Positions 7,373 to 15,667 of a DNA stretch of 39,213 nucleotides are shown piece after piece. Both the position numbers and the translations under genes were made by a program. Source of the stretch: Phycisphaerales bacterium (GTDB lineage: Bacteria; Planctomycetota; Phycisphaerae; Phycisphaerales; SM1A02); assembly GCA_022447205.1 (NCBI GenBank), contig JAKVBQ010000019.1, positions 1 through 39,213 of the forward strand, read 5' to 3'. Position 1 is the first letter of the stretch. Every line of letters begins with the position of its first letter. The notes under the pieces were generated by a model. It worked only from the letters and a program-made list of their open reading frames with translations. It was not told the DNA's origin and did not search any database.

Positions 7373-8025
7373 GTCAGAACCCCGGACCGATCATCCTCTT
7401 CGGTGGGACCTTCGACCCGCCCCATCGGGGACACGTGGAGCTGCCTGCACGCGCGGCCGATCTCGTGGGCGCAAGCAAGGTGCTCTTCATTCCGACCGGA
7501 GTCAATCCCCAGAAGACGACACATCCGCCAACCGAGGCGATCCATCGAGTCGCGATGCTCGAAGCCGGCATCACAGGGGATCCGCGTGCCTCGATCTCGA
7601 GGCTCGAACTGGAACGGAGCGGTCCCAGCTACACCGTCGACACGGTGACCGCACTCGATGCCGCCCTTGGACCGGAACACCCGCCGATGCGGCTCCTGAT
7701 CGGCGCGGACCAGGCCCTGAACTTCAGGACCTGGCGACGATGGCAGGAGCTCGAGGCACTCGCGGAACCGCTGGTGATGCCACGTGCCCCCCACACCATC
7801 GACCGGCTCGAGGAACGGTTCGAGGAGGCCCACCCCGGAGAGGCCGGCAAATGGATGGGCCGGGTGCTGGATCTCCCGGAAGTCGATATCTGCTCGACGA
7901 CCATCAGGGAAGCCGTCCGGACGGGGTCCGATCTCGAGACGATGCTCACGAAACCGATCATCGACTACATCCTCGAGAACGGACTCTACGGTGCGCCACC
8001 CCGGCAGGGTAGAATCGGGACATGA
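7369..8025 (+). CDS. nadD: nicotinate-nucleotide adenylyltransferase
   Basis: 218 residues. Transfers AMP from ATP to nicotinate mononucleotide, giving deamido-NAD, in NAD biosynthesis. Seen: the nucleotidyltransferase signature GGTFDPPHRGH at 12-22 (HxGH-type site), a GPSYTVDTV segment, LIGADQALNFRTWRRW, and the C-terminal STTIREAV motif that matches the SSTxIR adenylate-binding element. Coupled by ATGA overlaps to the phosphorylase-like gene before it and rimO after it. Confidence 0.96.
   Translation: MSQNPGPIILFGGTFDPPHRGHVELPARAADLVGASKVLFIPTGVNPQKTTHPPTEAIHRVAMLEAGITGDPRASISRLELERSGPSYTVDTVTALDAALGPEHPPMRLLIGADQALNFRTWRRWQELEALAEPLVMPRAPHTIDRLEERFEEAHPGEAGKWMGRVLDLPEVDICSTTIREAVRTGSDLETMLTKPIIDYILENGLYGAPPRQGRIGT
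8010..8015 (+). promoter_or_regulatory. -10 box of an internal rimO promoter
   Basis: TAGAAT inside the last codons of nadD, exactly 6 bases before the rimO ATG at 8022. Same box and spacing as lpxA. It would give a leaderless rimO mRNA in addition to the operon read-through. Confidence 0.45.
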
Positions 8026-9578
8026 GTTCCGGCCAGGAAGACATCTCATCGATCGCCTTCGTCAGTCTCGGCTGTCCGAAGAACCTCGTCGACAGCGAGA
8101 AGATGCTGGGCACCCTGGCGGCGGACGGCATGGAGCTGGTCGCCGATCATGACCAGGCCGACGCGATCATCGTCAACACCTGCGGGTTCATGGAAGCCTC
8201 GAAGGACGAGTCGCTGGAAGTGATCAACGAGGCGATCGACCGCAAGAAGGCCGGCAAGGTCTCCCGGGTGGTGGTGACCGGATGCCTGGTCCAGCGGCAT
8301 CGGGCGAAGATGCTCGAATGGGCACCGGGCATCGACGCGATGATCGGCGTCTTCGACCGGGACCGGATCCTCGAGGCGGTGCGCGGCACGGGATCGGAAC
8401 GAGAGACGCTCGATGTCGAATCCGGTGACCATCCTCGCTACTGGATCTCCGGCAACGCGCTCCAGGCCGCAAAGGAACGAGGACGCGATACGGTGGGCCT
8501 GACCGTGAACGGGGCGGATGGCAAGGGCATCGGCTACTTCGAGGATGACTCCAACCGGATGCGGCTGACCCCGAGACACTGGGCGTACCTCAGGGTCAGT
8601 GAAGGCTGCAACCAGAAGTGCGCCTTCTGCACGATCCCGTCGATCCGGGGCAAGATGCGATCCAAGCCGATGGAGACGATCCTGGCCGAGGCTCGTTCAC
8701 TGGTGGCCAACGGCTGCTTCGAACTCAACCTGATCGGACAGGACACCACCAGCTTCGGCTACGACATCGGATACGACGCGGGGCTGGTCGGGATGCTGGA
8801 ATCGATCGACGGCGTGCTCGCCGAGGCGGGCGGCGGTTGGGCGCGACTCATGTACGCCTACCCGACCTACTTCGACGACGCGATGATCGACGCGATGGCA
8901 CGCCTGGAGAACGTGGTCGACTACATCGACATCCCGCTGCAACATGCCAGCGACCCGATGCTCGAGGCCATGCGGCGCAACGTCAAGGCCGATGATCAAC
9001 GACGCCTGATCGAACGAATGCGCGAGCGCAATCCCGGCATGGCGATCCGAACCACGTTCATCACCGGTTTCCCCGGGGAGACCGAAGCCGATCACGAGGC
9101 CCTGCTCGAATTCGTCAGGGACATGCAGTTCGACGCGATGGGGGTCTTCAAGTACTCCCGCGAGGGCGGCACGCCCGCGGGAACGATGGATGTCGACCCC
9201 GGGCTCCATGTCCCGGACGAGGTCAAGGAGGCCCGGGAGGCGGAGCTGATGCTGGCCCAGCAGGAGATCGCCTTCGAGAACGCGTCCTATCTCGCGGAGC
9301 AGAGGGTCCAGATGGACGTCCTGATCGACGGGCCGGCCGGTGGTGGCGCCTCAGGGCATGCCACCCCCGGCGTCTCCGGCGAACAGGCGCTCCATGTCGG
9401 CAGGTGCTATCACCAGGCCCCCCAGGTCGATTCGATCACCTATGTTTCAAGCCGAAACCAGCTGTCCACAGGGGAACTTGTTCGCTGTACGATCGTGGGG
9501 TGCGATGGCTATGATCTGATCGCACAACCCACGACGGACCTCGAAAGGCTGCATACGCTGCCGGTGGTGAACCCATGA
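8022..9578 (+). CDS. rimO: ribosomal protein uS12 (Asp88) methylthiotransferase
   Basis: 518 residues. Radical-SAM enzyme that adds a methylthio group to an aspartate of ribosomal protein S12. N-terminal cluster cysteines: C18 (SLGCPKN), C54 (VNTCGF) and C88 (VTGCLV). The radical-SAM triad is C196/C200/C203 in SEGCNQKCAFC, followed by IPSIRGK, the RimO form. LIGQDTTSFG and IDIPLQHASDPML are also typical. A TRAM-like domain closes the protein. It is longer than the usual roughly 440 residues, with extra sequence at about 120-180 between the first two domains and a Gly/Ala-rich insert near the TRAM domain. ATGA overlaps at both ends. Confidence 0.95.
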   Translation: MSSGQEDISSIAFVSLGCPKNLVDSEKMLGTLAADGMELVADHDQADAIIVNTCGFMEASKDESLEVINEAIDRKKAGKVSRVVVTGCLVQRHRAKMLEWAPGIDAMIGVFDRDRILEAVRGTGSERETLDVESGDHPRYWISGNALQAAKERGRDTVGLTVNGADGKGIGYFEDDSNRMRLTPRHWAYLRVSEGCNQKCAFCTIPSIRGKMRSKPMETILAEARSLVANGCFELNLIGQDTTSFGYDIGYDAGLVGMLESIDGVLAEAGGGWARLMYAYPTYFDDAMIDAMARLENVVDYIDIPLQHASDPMLEAMRRNVKADDQRRLIERMRERNPGMAIRTTFITGFPGETEADHEALLEFVRDMQFDAMGVFKYSREGGTPAGTMDVDPGLHVPDEVKEAREAELMLAQQEIAFENASYLAEQRVQMDVLIDGPAGGGASGHATPGVSGEQALHVGRCYHQAPQVDSITYVSSRNQLSTGELVRCTIVGCDGYDLIAQPTTDLERLHTLPVVNP

Positions 9579-10390
9579 AATACAGACTCGCACTTTGGAT
9601 GATCATGACTTCCATCGCTTGCACGGGCTGCAAGTCGGAGGAGGCGCTCGCCAAGCAATCGAAGCCGCTCGTCAAGCCGGCAACCGCTGCGGAACCCGCC
9701 ACCCGGATCACCGCGGAACCGATGGAGGCGGATGCCTCGAAGGACGCCGCCGAACCGGAGGCGGTGGCAGTCGCACCGGCACCGATCAGGATCGATGACG
9801 GAACGCGAACCACGTACCAGCTCGACCCCGCCGACCCGATCGAGATCGTCGGCTGGTGGGACAACGGGCAGTACCTCATGGTCGTCCAGTACGACTACGC
9901 CTACCGCGTGCTTCACGGGGAATACCCGGATGCCCCGGTGGTCGAGCGGGGACGATGGACCCAGAAGAACCACTCGAGGTTCACCCTCGAACCCTACAAC
10001 ACCAGCAAGGTCGAATCGGAGCAGGTGATCCTCTCCAAGGACCGTGGCCTTCCGATCGCGACCATCGAGGGACTGCCACCCTTCCACAAGCTGACGAAGG
10101 CTCCGGTACAGGTCGAGCGGCAGCTGGTCGGGAACTGGAAGAACAAGGAGAGCTCGTTGACACTCGACGAGAACGGCAGCTTCCAGATGACGCACGAAGG
10201 CTCGGAGAAGAGGACGACCGGCAGCTGGCGACTGGAACAGGGAGCACTCGTGCTCGAGCCCGGCGATCCCGAGGAGGACCCCGTGGTCTACACCCTCATC
10301 AAGCCGGAGCGAGGCCGAATCGATTCGATCGAGGATGGCGAGAACCCGCCCCTGCTGCGTTTCGTGCCGAAGCCCTCGAGCAACTCCTGA
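9575..10390 (+). CDS. predicted lipoprotein of unknown function
   Basis: 271 residues. Short signal peptide ending in a lipobox-like ACTGC (cysteine at about residue 19), so probably lipid-anchored in the envelope. An Ala/Glu/Lys-rich spacer follows to about residue 65. The folded part contains WWDNGQYLMVVQYDYAYRV, then near the C-terminus a GNWKNKESSLTLDENGSF / TGSWRLEQGALVL pattern that resembles a lipocalin-like or heat-resistance-lipoprotein beta-barrel repeat. The start overlaps the rimO stop by 4 bases. No family can be named with confidence. Confidence 0.75.
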   Translation: MKYRLALWMIMTSIACTGCKSEEALAKQSKPLVKPATAAEPATRITAEPMEADASKDAAEPEAVAVAPAPIRIDDGTRTTYQLDPADPIEIVGWWDNGQYLMVVQYDYAYRVLHGEYPDAPVVERGRWTQKNHSRFTLEPYNTSKVESEQVILSKDRGLPIATIEGLPPFHKLTKAPVQVERQLVGNWKNKESSLTLDENGSFQMTHEGSEKRTTGSWRLEQGALVLEPGDPEEDPVVYTLIKPERGRIDSIEDGENPPLLRFVPKPSSNS

Positions 10391-10551
10391 GCCCTCCAGT
10401 TCAATGCATCGACACATCAGCATCCCGGCCAGGCCGGGATGCTGTCATGCAGGGGCGCTTGAACCACGCGAAGAACCGAGGTGACGTTCTTCAAGGGCCG
10501 GGTTTCGTCTATGATCAAGGATCGACCACCATCTAGCCGAACCAAAGCACC
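10391..10551 (+). terminator. perfect inverted repeat between the lipoprotein gene and lepA
   Basis: The hairpin occupies 10418-10444: 13 bp (CAGCATCCCGGCC / GGCCGGGATGCTG) around a single central base, starting 27 bases after the lipoprotein stop. No U-run follows, so it may be a Rho-dependent end or an mRNA-stabilising hairpin. The rest of this gap holds only the presumed lepA promoter. Confidence 0.5.
10510..10515 (+). promoter_or_regulatory. probable -10 box of lepA
   Basis: TATGAT, predicting a start near 10522 and a leader of about 30 bases before the lepA GTG. No clear -35. Confidence 0.35.
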
Positions 10552-12354
10552 GTGAAGATCCGCAACTTTTCGATCATCGCCCATATCGACCATGGGAAGA
10601 GCACCCTGGCTGACCGGCTCCTGCAGGAGACCCGTGCGGTCGATGATCGAACCCGCAAGGATCAGATGCTCGACTCGATGGACCTCGAGCGGGAACGCGG
10701 CATCACGATCAAGGCCGCGGCGGTGACCGTGCCGTGGGAGCACGGGGGCGAACGGTTCCAGCTCAACTTCATCGACACCCCGGGACACGTCGACTTCACC
10801 TACGAGGTGTCCCGCGCACTCACTGCATGCGAGGGCGCCCTGCTGGTCGTCGACGCCGCACAGGGCGTCCAGGCCCAGACCGTCGCCAACGCCTATCTCG
10901 CGGTGGAGAACGATCTCGACCTGATCCCGGTGGTCAACAAGATCGACCTGCCGGGCGCGCAGCCAGAAGAGGTCGCGATGGAGATCGAACAGGTCCTCGG
11001 ACTCCCGACCGACGACTGCATCTTCGTCTCCGCGAAGACCGGTGAAGGCATCCAGGAACTGCTGGATGCGATCTGCGCGCGCTTCCCCGACCCGCCTCCC
11101 CCGACCACCGACAAGCTTCGTGCCCTCATCTTCGACAGCCACTACGACGACTACCGAGGCGTGGTGATCTCGACCCGTGTCTTCGACGGCGCGCTCGAAG
11201 TGGGCCAGAAGATCCGGATGATGGGGACCGGTCGGACCTGGACCGTGACCGACCTGGGCAAGAACACGCCGTTCCCGGTGCAGGTCAAGCGGATCGAGAC
11301 CAACGAAGCTGGCTGGATGGTCGCATCGATCAAGACCCTGGGCGACGTCCGGGTCGGCGACACCATCACGCTCGAACACGACCTCGCGGAGGAACCGCTT
11401 CCAGGCTACGAGGAGCCGAAGCAGATGGTCTTCTGCGACTTCTACCCGGCCACCAGCGGAGACGGTTCGAAGAGGGGCGACTTCGAGACGCTGCGCGAGG
11501 CGATGGAGAAGCTGCACCTGAACGATGCCAGCTTCACCTTCGAGGTGCAGCACTCCGAAGCACTCGGGTTCGGATTCCGCTGCGGTTTCCTCGGCCTCCT
11601 CCACATGGACATCGTCCAGGAACGGATCGAACGCGAGGGTGGCGTCGACGTGGTGCAGACCGCACCGACGGTGTCGTACATGATCGACCTCAAGGACGGG
11701 TCCAGCGTCGAGATCCACAATCCCGCCGACCTGCCGGACCCCAACCACATCGAGGCGATCCGCGAACCGATCGTGAAGCTCGAGATCATCTGCCCCAAGG
11801 AGAACATCGGAGACCTGATGAAGCTCTGCGATGCCCGCCGAGGCATCTTCAAGGGCCAGCAGTTCCTGAGCGAGACCCGTCAGATCCTCGACTTCGAGCT
11901 GCCGCTCGCGGAGATCATCTACGACTTCTACGACAAGCTGAAGTCGATCACCCGCGGGTACGGGACGATGGACTACGAGATCACCGGCTATCGCCCGGAC
12001 AATCTCGCCAAGATCTCGATCATGGTGAACGGCCAGCCGGTCGAGGCGCTCAGCCTGATCTGCCACCGAAACAACGCCGAAGCACGCAGCAGGACGATCC
12101 TGATCAAGCTTCGCAAGCAGATCGACCGACACCAGTTCGAGATCGCGCTCCAGGCCGCGATCGGCGGCAAGATCATCGCCCGCGAGTCACTGAAGGCCCT
12201 GCGCAAGAACGTGACCGCCAAGTGCTACGGTGGCGACGTCACCAGGAAGCGCAAGCTGCTCGAGAAGCAGAAGGCGGGCAAGCAGCGCATGAAGACCGTC
12301 GGCAGCGTGAACATCCCGCAGAAGGCGTTCATGGCGGTCCTCGAACAGGAATGA
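10552..12354 (+). CDS. lepA: elongation factor 4 (back-translocase GTPase)
   Basis: 600 residues, usual length. Ribosome-associated GTPase that reverses or remodels translocation under stress. Seen: G1 AHIDHGKST at 10-18, switch-region RERGITIKA, G3 DTPGHVDF, G4 NKIDLP, and the LepA-specific C-terminal domain ending NVTAKCYGGDVTRKRKLLEKQ with IPQKAFMAVL. The start codon is GTG; the MKIRNFSIIAHIDHG N-terminus matches the family from the first residue. Monocistronic here, without the lepB signal peptidase gene often found beside it. Confidence 0.98.
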   Translation: MKIRNFSIIAHIDHGKSTLADRLLQETRAVDDRTRKDQMLDSMDLERERGITIKAAAVTVPWEHGGERFQLNFIDTPGHVDFTYEVSRALTACEGALLVVDAAQGVQAQTVANAYLAVENDLDLIPVVNKIDLPGAQPEEVAMEIEQVLGLPTDDCIFVSAKTGEGIQELLDAICARFPDPPPPTTDKLRALIFDSHYDDYRGVVISTRVFDGALEVGQKIRMMGTGRTWTVTDLGKNTPFPVQVKRIETNEAGWMVASIKTLGDVRVGDTITLEHDLAEEPLPGYEEPKQMVFCDFYPATSGDGSKRGDFETLREAMEKLHLNDASFTFEVQHSEALGFGFRCGFLGLLHMDIVQERIEREGGVDVVQTAPTVSYMIDLKDGSSVEIHNPADLPDPNHIEAIREPIVKLEIICPKENIGDLMKLCDARRGIFKGQQFLSETRQILDFELPLAEIIYDFYDKLKSITRGYGTMDYEITGYRPDNLAKISIMVNGQPVEALSLICHRNNAEARSRTILIKLRKQIDRHQFEIALQAAIGGKIIARESLKALRKNVTAKCYGGDVTRKRKLLEKQKAGKQRMKTVGSVNIPQKAFMAVLEQE

Positions 12355-12385
12355 CCGACGAACGTCGCTGATCCTCGGTCCCTGC

Positions 12386-12391
12386 TAGGCT
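12386..12391 (+). promoter_or_regulatory. probable -10 box of the OmpH-like gene
   Basis: TAGGCT; predicted start near 12398, leaving a leader of about 29 bases with purine-rich AAGGAA and GAGGAA ribosome-binding candidates before the ATG at 12427. Confidence 0.4.
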
Positions 12392-12426
12392 GTCCGCCTC
12401 TTGAAGGAACCCCGAGGAACCCACCC

Positions 12427-13140
12427 ATGAAGACCGAACGACTCATCGCCGTCACCGCCCTCGTCGTCGCCGTGCTCGCACTGCTCTCGAACCTCGGAAG
12501 CACGCAGTCCGCCGTCGCGACCCTCGATGATGATCCGGAACGCGTCGGGCCGGCGGACGAACTGGTCCTCTCCGGCGACGAACCCCTGGTCATCAGGAAC
12601 CGGGAGAACCGGATCGGATGGGGTGATCGACCGACTTCCCGGGCCTGGAGCTTCGGCGCGGTCCACATCGACAGGGTGATCCAGTCGCTGCTCCAGTCCG
12701 ACGCCTACGTCGGGGAACGGGACGAACTCCAGCAGGAGCTGGTGGAGATGGACGAGGAGTTCACGGCTCGCGGGGAAGCACTGCAGGAGGAGTACGCGGA
12801 CATCACCGAGGAGGATCCGAACTTCCCGGAAGCCCAGCAGCGCATGCAGGCGATGATGCAGGAATACCAGCAGTTCGCCCAGATCGCCCAGGGCAGGATG
12901 AGCCAGCTGCAGACCATGCAGCTCGAACGCGGCTACCGGGAGATGATCGAAGCGGTCGAGGTGATCTCCGACAAGCGGGAGCTCGACATGGTGCTCCGGT
13001 TCATTCCCACCGCGGAACCGTTCGGCACCAACGCCGTGGAGCAGGCGATGCTGCAGATCCGCCTGCGCACGCTGCTTCGCTACCCGGACTCGATCGACAT
13101 CACCGAGGACGTGCTCGAGGAGCTCTCACTCGAGGGCTGA
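12427..13140 (+). CDS. OmpH/Skp-family periplasmic chaperone-like protein
   Basis: 237 residues. Signal anchor at 6-25 (LIAVTALVVAVLALL), a variable acidic stretch, then from about residue 78 the OmpH pattern: a FGAVHIDRVIQSL strand (compare the family's 'avvdvqrvl'), a long Glu/Gln/Met-rich coiled coil (about 95-165), and a closing region with SIDITEDVLEEL, matching the family's 'DiTdevl..l' end. Skp proteins hold unfolded outer-membrane proteins in the periplasm. The N-terminal extension before the core is longer than in E. coli Skp. It sits apart from lpxA, separated by the opposing lipB. Confidence 0.8.
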   Translation: MKTERLIAVTALVVAVLALLSNLGSTQSAVATLDDDPERVGPADELVLSGDEPLVIRNRENRIGWGDRPTSRAWSFGAVHIDRVIQSLLQSDAYVGERDELQQELVEMDEEFTARGEALQEEYADITEEDPNFPEAQQRMQAMMQEYQQFAQIAQGRMSQLQTMQLERGYREMIEAVEVISDKRELDMVLRFIPTAEPFGTNAVEQAMLQIRLRTLLRYPDSIDITEDVLEELSLEG

Positions 13141-13155
13141 CTCCGGTCGCACCAG

Positions 13156-13878
13156 TCATTCCGCCAGGTGACGTCGATGCTCCTCCTCGAGGAGAACGAC
13201 GAGCTGTTCCACGAGTCGTTCGCGAACATCCGGCATGGACGGAGCGTCCGCACCAAGTTCACGGCGAAGGCTGGTCACCGGCCGGCCGGCCAGTCCGCAC
13301 GGCACGATCAGGTCGAAGTGCGAGAGATCGGGATCGACGTTCAGGGCGAGCCCGTGCATCGAACACCAGCGACTCAGACGAACACCCATCGCACAGATCT
13401 TGCGGGTCGGTGCGTCCTCGGTTTCCCCGGGGAGCCAGACCCCCGTGGCACACTCGTCCCGGATGCCCTCGAGTCCGAAGCTGGAGAGGGTGCGCAGCAC
13501 CGCCTCCTCGAGGAGGCGAAGGTAGGGATGAATGCGAAGCCCCAGGCGATTGAGGTCGAGGATCGGATAGACCACCAGCTGCCCGGGACCGTGGTAGGTG
13601 ATGTCACCGCCTCGATCGGTCGGGGCGAGCTCGATGCCCATGGCGGCCAGGCGCGACTCGTCGACAAGGAGGTGCTCGGCGACTCCCGGGCGCGGCGTGA
13701 CGGTCACCACGGGAGGATCGTGTTCCACCAGCAGGATCGACATCGGCCCGCCGCCCTCGGCCCGAGAGGCCACCAGGGCCTCGTGGCGGTCCCTCTGGAT
13801 GGCCAGAGCGGCCCCGTAAGGCTGCCGTCCGAGGTCCTCGATGAGGATCTGGGGGATGTCCGGGTGCGGTTCGGTCAC
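13156..13878 (-). CDS. lipB: octanoyl-ACP:protein octanoyltransferase
   Basis: 240 residues. Moves octanoyl from ACP to lipoyl domains, the first step of lipoate synthesis. Seen: RGGDITYHGPGQLVVYPILDL, the catalytic-lysine region RKICAMGVR, WCSMHGLALNV, and the catalytic cysteine in VPCGL. The reading frame continues upstream antisense to lpxA but that is a shadow. A GTG at 13878 gives the family-typical N-terminus and lies 6 bases after a TACCGT box. Another GTG five codons earlier is possible. The stop is 15 bases from the convergent OmpH-like gene. No lipA is in the window. Confidence 0.95.
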   Translation of the reverse strand: MTEPHPDIPQILIEDLGRQPYGAALAIQRDRHEALVASRAEGGGPMSILLVEHDPPVVTVTPRPGVAEHLLVDESRLAAMGIELAPTDRGGDITYHGPGQLVVYPILDLNRLGLRIHPYLRLLEEAVLRTLSSFGLEGIRDECATGVWLPGETEDAPTRKICAMGVRLSRWCSMHGLALNVDPDLSHFDLIVPCGLAGRPVTSLRRELGADAPSMPDVRERLVEQLVVLLEEEHRRHLAE

Positions 13879-13884
13879 CCCGAT

Positions 13885-13914
13885 ACGGTACACGCCCCGA
13901 GGAAACCGTAGAAT
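13885..13914. promoter_or_regulatory. overlapping divergent promoters of lipB and lpxA
   Basis: Two -10-like boxes in a 42-base gap. Minus strand: TACCGT (13890-13885), 6 bases before the lipB GTG. Plus strand: TAGAAT (13909-13914), 6 bases before the lpxA GTG. With a 17-base spacer each -10 falls on the place of the other promoter's -35. Confidence 0.5.
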
Positions 13915-13920
13915 GTCCGC

Positions 13921-14748
13921 GTGCCGACTATTCACCCAACCGTATCGATAGAGGGCGATGTGGAGCTGGCCGACGACGTCGTCCTCGGCCCCCGCTGCAC
14001 GATCACCGGCCCCGTCAAGATCGGTGCGGGAACCCGGGCGGTCGGGGATGTCTGGATCCAGGGCCCCACCACGATCGGTGAAGGCAACATCATCTACCCC
14101 TTCACGACGATCGGTTTCGCCCCCCAGGCGAGGAACTTCGACATCGACATGCGGGGCCACGGGGTGCGGATCGGTGACCGGAACACCTTCCGGGAGCACG
14201 TCACCGTCAACCGTGCGATGACCGACGGCGGGCCGACCACGATCGGCAACGACAACTACATCATGGCCCAGTGCCACGCCGGCCACGACGTGGTCATCGG
14301 CGACTGGACGACCCTCGCGAACTCCGTCCACCTCGGCGGCCATGCGGTGATCGAGGATCTGGCGACCCTGGGTGGCGCGTCCAACGTCCACCAGTTCGTC
14401 CGCATCGGTCACGGCGCGATGCTCTCCGGTGCGGTCGGCACGACCCGCGACGTCCTTCCCTGGTTCACGGTGACCGCGACCAACGTGGCAGCGAGCCTCA
14501 ACCTGGTCGGCATGCGCCGGCAGGGACTCTCGAGCGACGAGATCGACACCGTCCGCTGGGTCTTCAAGACGATCAACCGAAGAGGCCTCTCGCTGCCTGC
14601 CGCGATCGACGAGGTCCGCATCCGTCACGACGGTGCGCCGGAACCGGTGCTGACCAGGCTGCTGAAGTTCCTGGACAGCGCAGAGCGTCCGATCTGCACG
14701 GCATTCAACCGCGCGGCACGAAGCGGCTACGAAGTCAACAAGCACTGA
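13921..14748 (+). CDS. lpxA: acyl-ACP--UDP-N-acetylglucosamine O-acyltransferase
   Basis: 275 residues. First enzyme of lipid A synthesis: adds an R-3-hydroxyacyl chain to UDP-GlcNAc. Left-handed beta-helix hexapeptide repeats run over about 1-185 (VELADDVVLGP, TTIGEGN, VVIGDWT and similar). The catalytic histidine is H122 in CHAGHD, aligned with the AHIAHD of E. coli, and GGASNVHQF holds the second conserved histidine. The C-terminal helical part contains NLVGMRRQGLSSDEI. The start is GTG. It implies an LPS-type outer membrane, although the rest of the lpx pathway is elsewhere. Confidence 0.96.
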   Translation: MPTIHPTVSIEGDVELADDVVLGPRCTITGPVKIGAGTRAVGDVWIQGPTTIGEGNIIYPFTTIGFAPQARNFDIDMRGHGVRIGDRNTFREHVTVNRAMTDGGPTTIGNDNYIMAQCHAGHDVVIGDWTTLANSVHLGGHAVIEDLATLGGASNVHQFVRIGHGAMLSGAVGTTRDVLPWFTVTATNVAASLNLVGMRRQGLSSDEIDTVRWVFKTINRRGLSLPAAIDEVRIRHDGAPEPVLTRLLKFLDSAERPICTAFNRAARSGYEVNKH

Positions 14749-14780
14749 ACCGCTCGCGCGGCCGATGCAAGGATGCAACG

Positions 14781-15620
14781 GTGTCACTCTCGTTCCTGGT
14801 CCTCGGTTCCTCCAGCAGCGGCAACGCCACCCTGCTGTCCTGCTCAACCCCGACCGGTGAACGCCACCTGCTCCTCGACGCGGGTCTCGGCCCACGCACC
14901 TTCGCCAGGCGCATGCACATGGCGGGCCTCGATCCGGTCCGACTCGATGCGATCATCCTGACTCATGCGGACTCCGATCACATCCGTGCCAGCTGGCGTC
15001 GCACCCTGGAACGGGAGTCGATCCCGGTCCACATGCCCCTCGCCCATCGCCGGGACGCGGAACGCGATGCGGTCCCGAACCACCTGAGCAGGCCGTTCAG
15101 TTCGAGGTTCGAACCGGTACCGGGTGTCGTGGTCGATCCGTTCGAGGTGCCCCACGACCGGGAGGGTGCGAGCGCATTCCGGATCACCTGCGGGGACGTC
15201 GCCCTCGGCTGGGCGACCGATCTCGGCCGGGTGGACGCCGGGCTGATCGAACACCTGAGGGGGGTCAATGCGCTCGGGATCGAATCGAACTACGACCTGG
15301 AGCGGCAACGAACCTCGGGACGACCGGAGTTCCTGGTCAGGCGGATCACCGGTGGACGAGGCCACCTCTCCAATCGGGAGTGCCTGGAGGCGGTCAGGCA
15401 GCTGACCCGGCAGGAAGCGGTGCCGGGCACGATCGAGCATGTCGTCCTCCTCCACCTCTCCCGGGACTGCAACTGCCCGGAGCTCGTGGCGGGACTCTGG
15501 GCGGACGAGGCGCCGGAACTGGTCGATCGGCTGCTGATCAGCCGGCACGACCGACCGATCGAGCAGCTTCACCTCGGTGCCGGGGCGGGGATCCGGGAGC
15601 AGGGCCTGCTCTTCGGCTGA
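14781..15620 (+). CDS. metallo-beta-lactamase-fold hydrolase, WalJ/YycJ type
   Basis: 279 residues from a GTG with AAGGA seven bases ahead. Seen in family order: LVLGSSSSGNATLL at the N-terminus, LLLDAGLG, the metal motif THADSDH, VPHDREGA with a metal histidine, GWATDLG with a metal aspartate, GHLSN, and LLHLSRDCN. This combination is that of the WalJ/YycJ single-domain hydrolases, implicated in DNA end processing or cell-wall control. The first motif is HxDxDH rather than the usual HxHxDH. It lies 32 bases after lpxA and probably shares its transcript. Confidence 0.8.
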   Translation: MSLSFLVLGSSSSGNATLLSCSTPTGERHLLLDAGLGPRTFARRMHMAGLDPVRLDAIILTHADSDHIRASWRRTLERESIPVHMPLAHRRDAERDAVPNHLSRPFSSRFEPVPGVVVDPFEVPHDREGASAFRITCGDVALGWATDLGRVDAGLIEHLRGVNALGIESNYDLERQRTSGRPEFLVRRITGGRGHLSNRECLEAVRQLTRQEAVPGTIEHVVLLHLSRDCNCPELVAGLWADEAPELVDRLLISRHDRPIEQLHLGAGAGIREQGLLFG

Positions 15621-15649
15621 CCCGGCTCGCACCGAACGCCGGAAGCGCC

Positions 15650-15655
15650 TATTCT
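15650..15655 (+). promoter_or_regulatory. possible -10 box of purF
   Basis: TATTCT, 12 bases before the ATG at 15668. It predicts a leader of only about 5-6 bases; no Shine-Dalgarno is present. Confidence 0.35.
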
Positions 15656-15667
15656 CTGCGCCTTCAC

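Noticed and set aside
10417-12132. 571-codon minus-strand frame opposite lepA
   Set aside because: Shadow of a strongly conserved gene; Asp/Val/Leu/Arg-rich composition typical of antisense high-GC frames. The same applies to long frames opposite purF (15569-17476), the SurA-like gene (18555-20612), ileS (22101-23918) and mutS (26069-27361).
13879-14895. Upstream extension of the lipB reading frame, antisense to lpxA
   Set aside because: The frame stays open because of high GC, but the sequence mirrors lpxA codons and is unlike LipB. The lipB start at 13878 fits the family and promoter.
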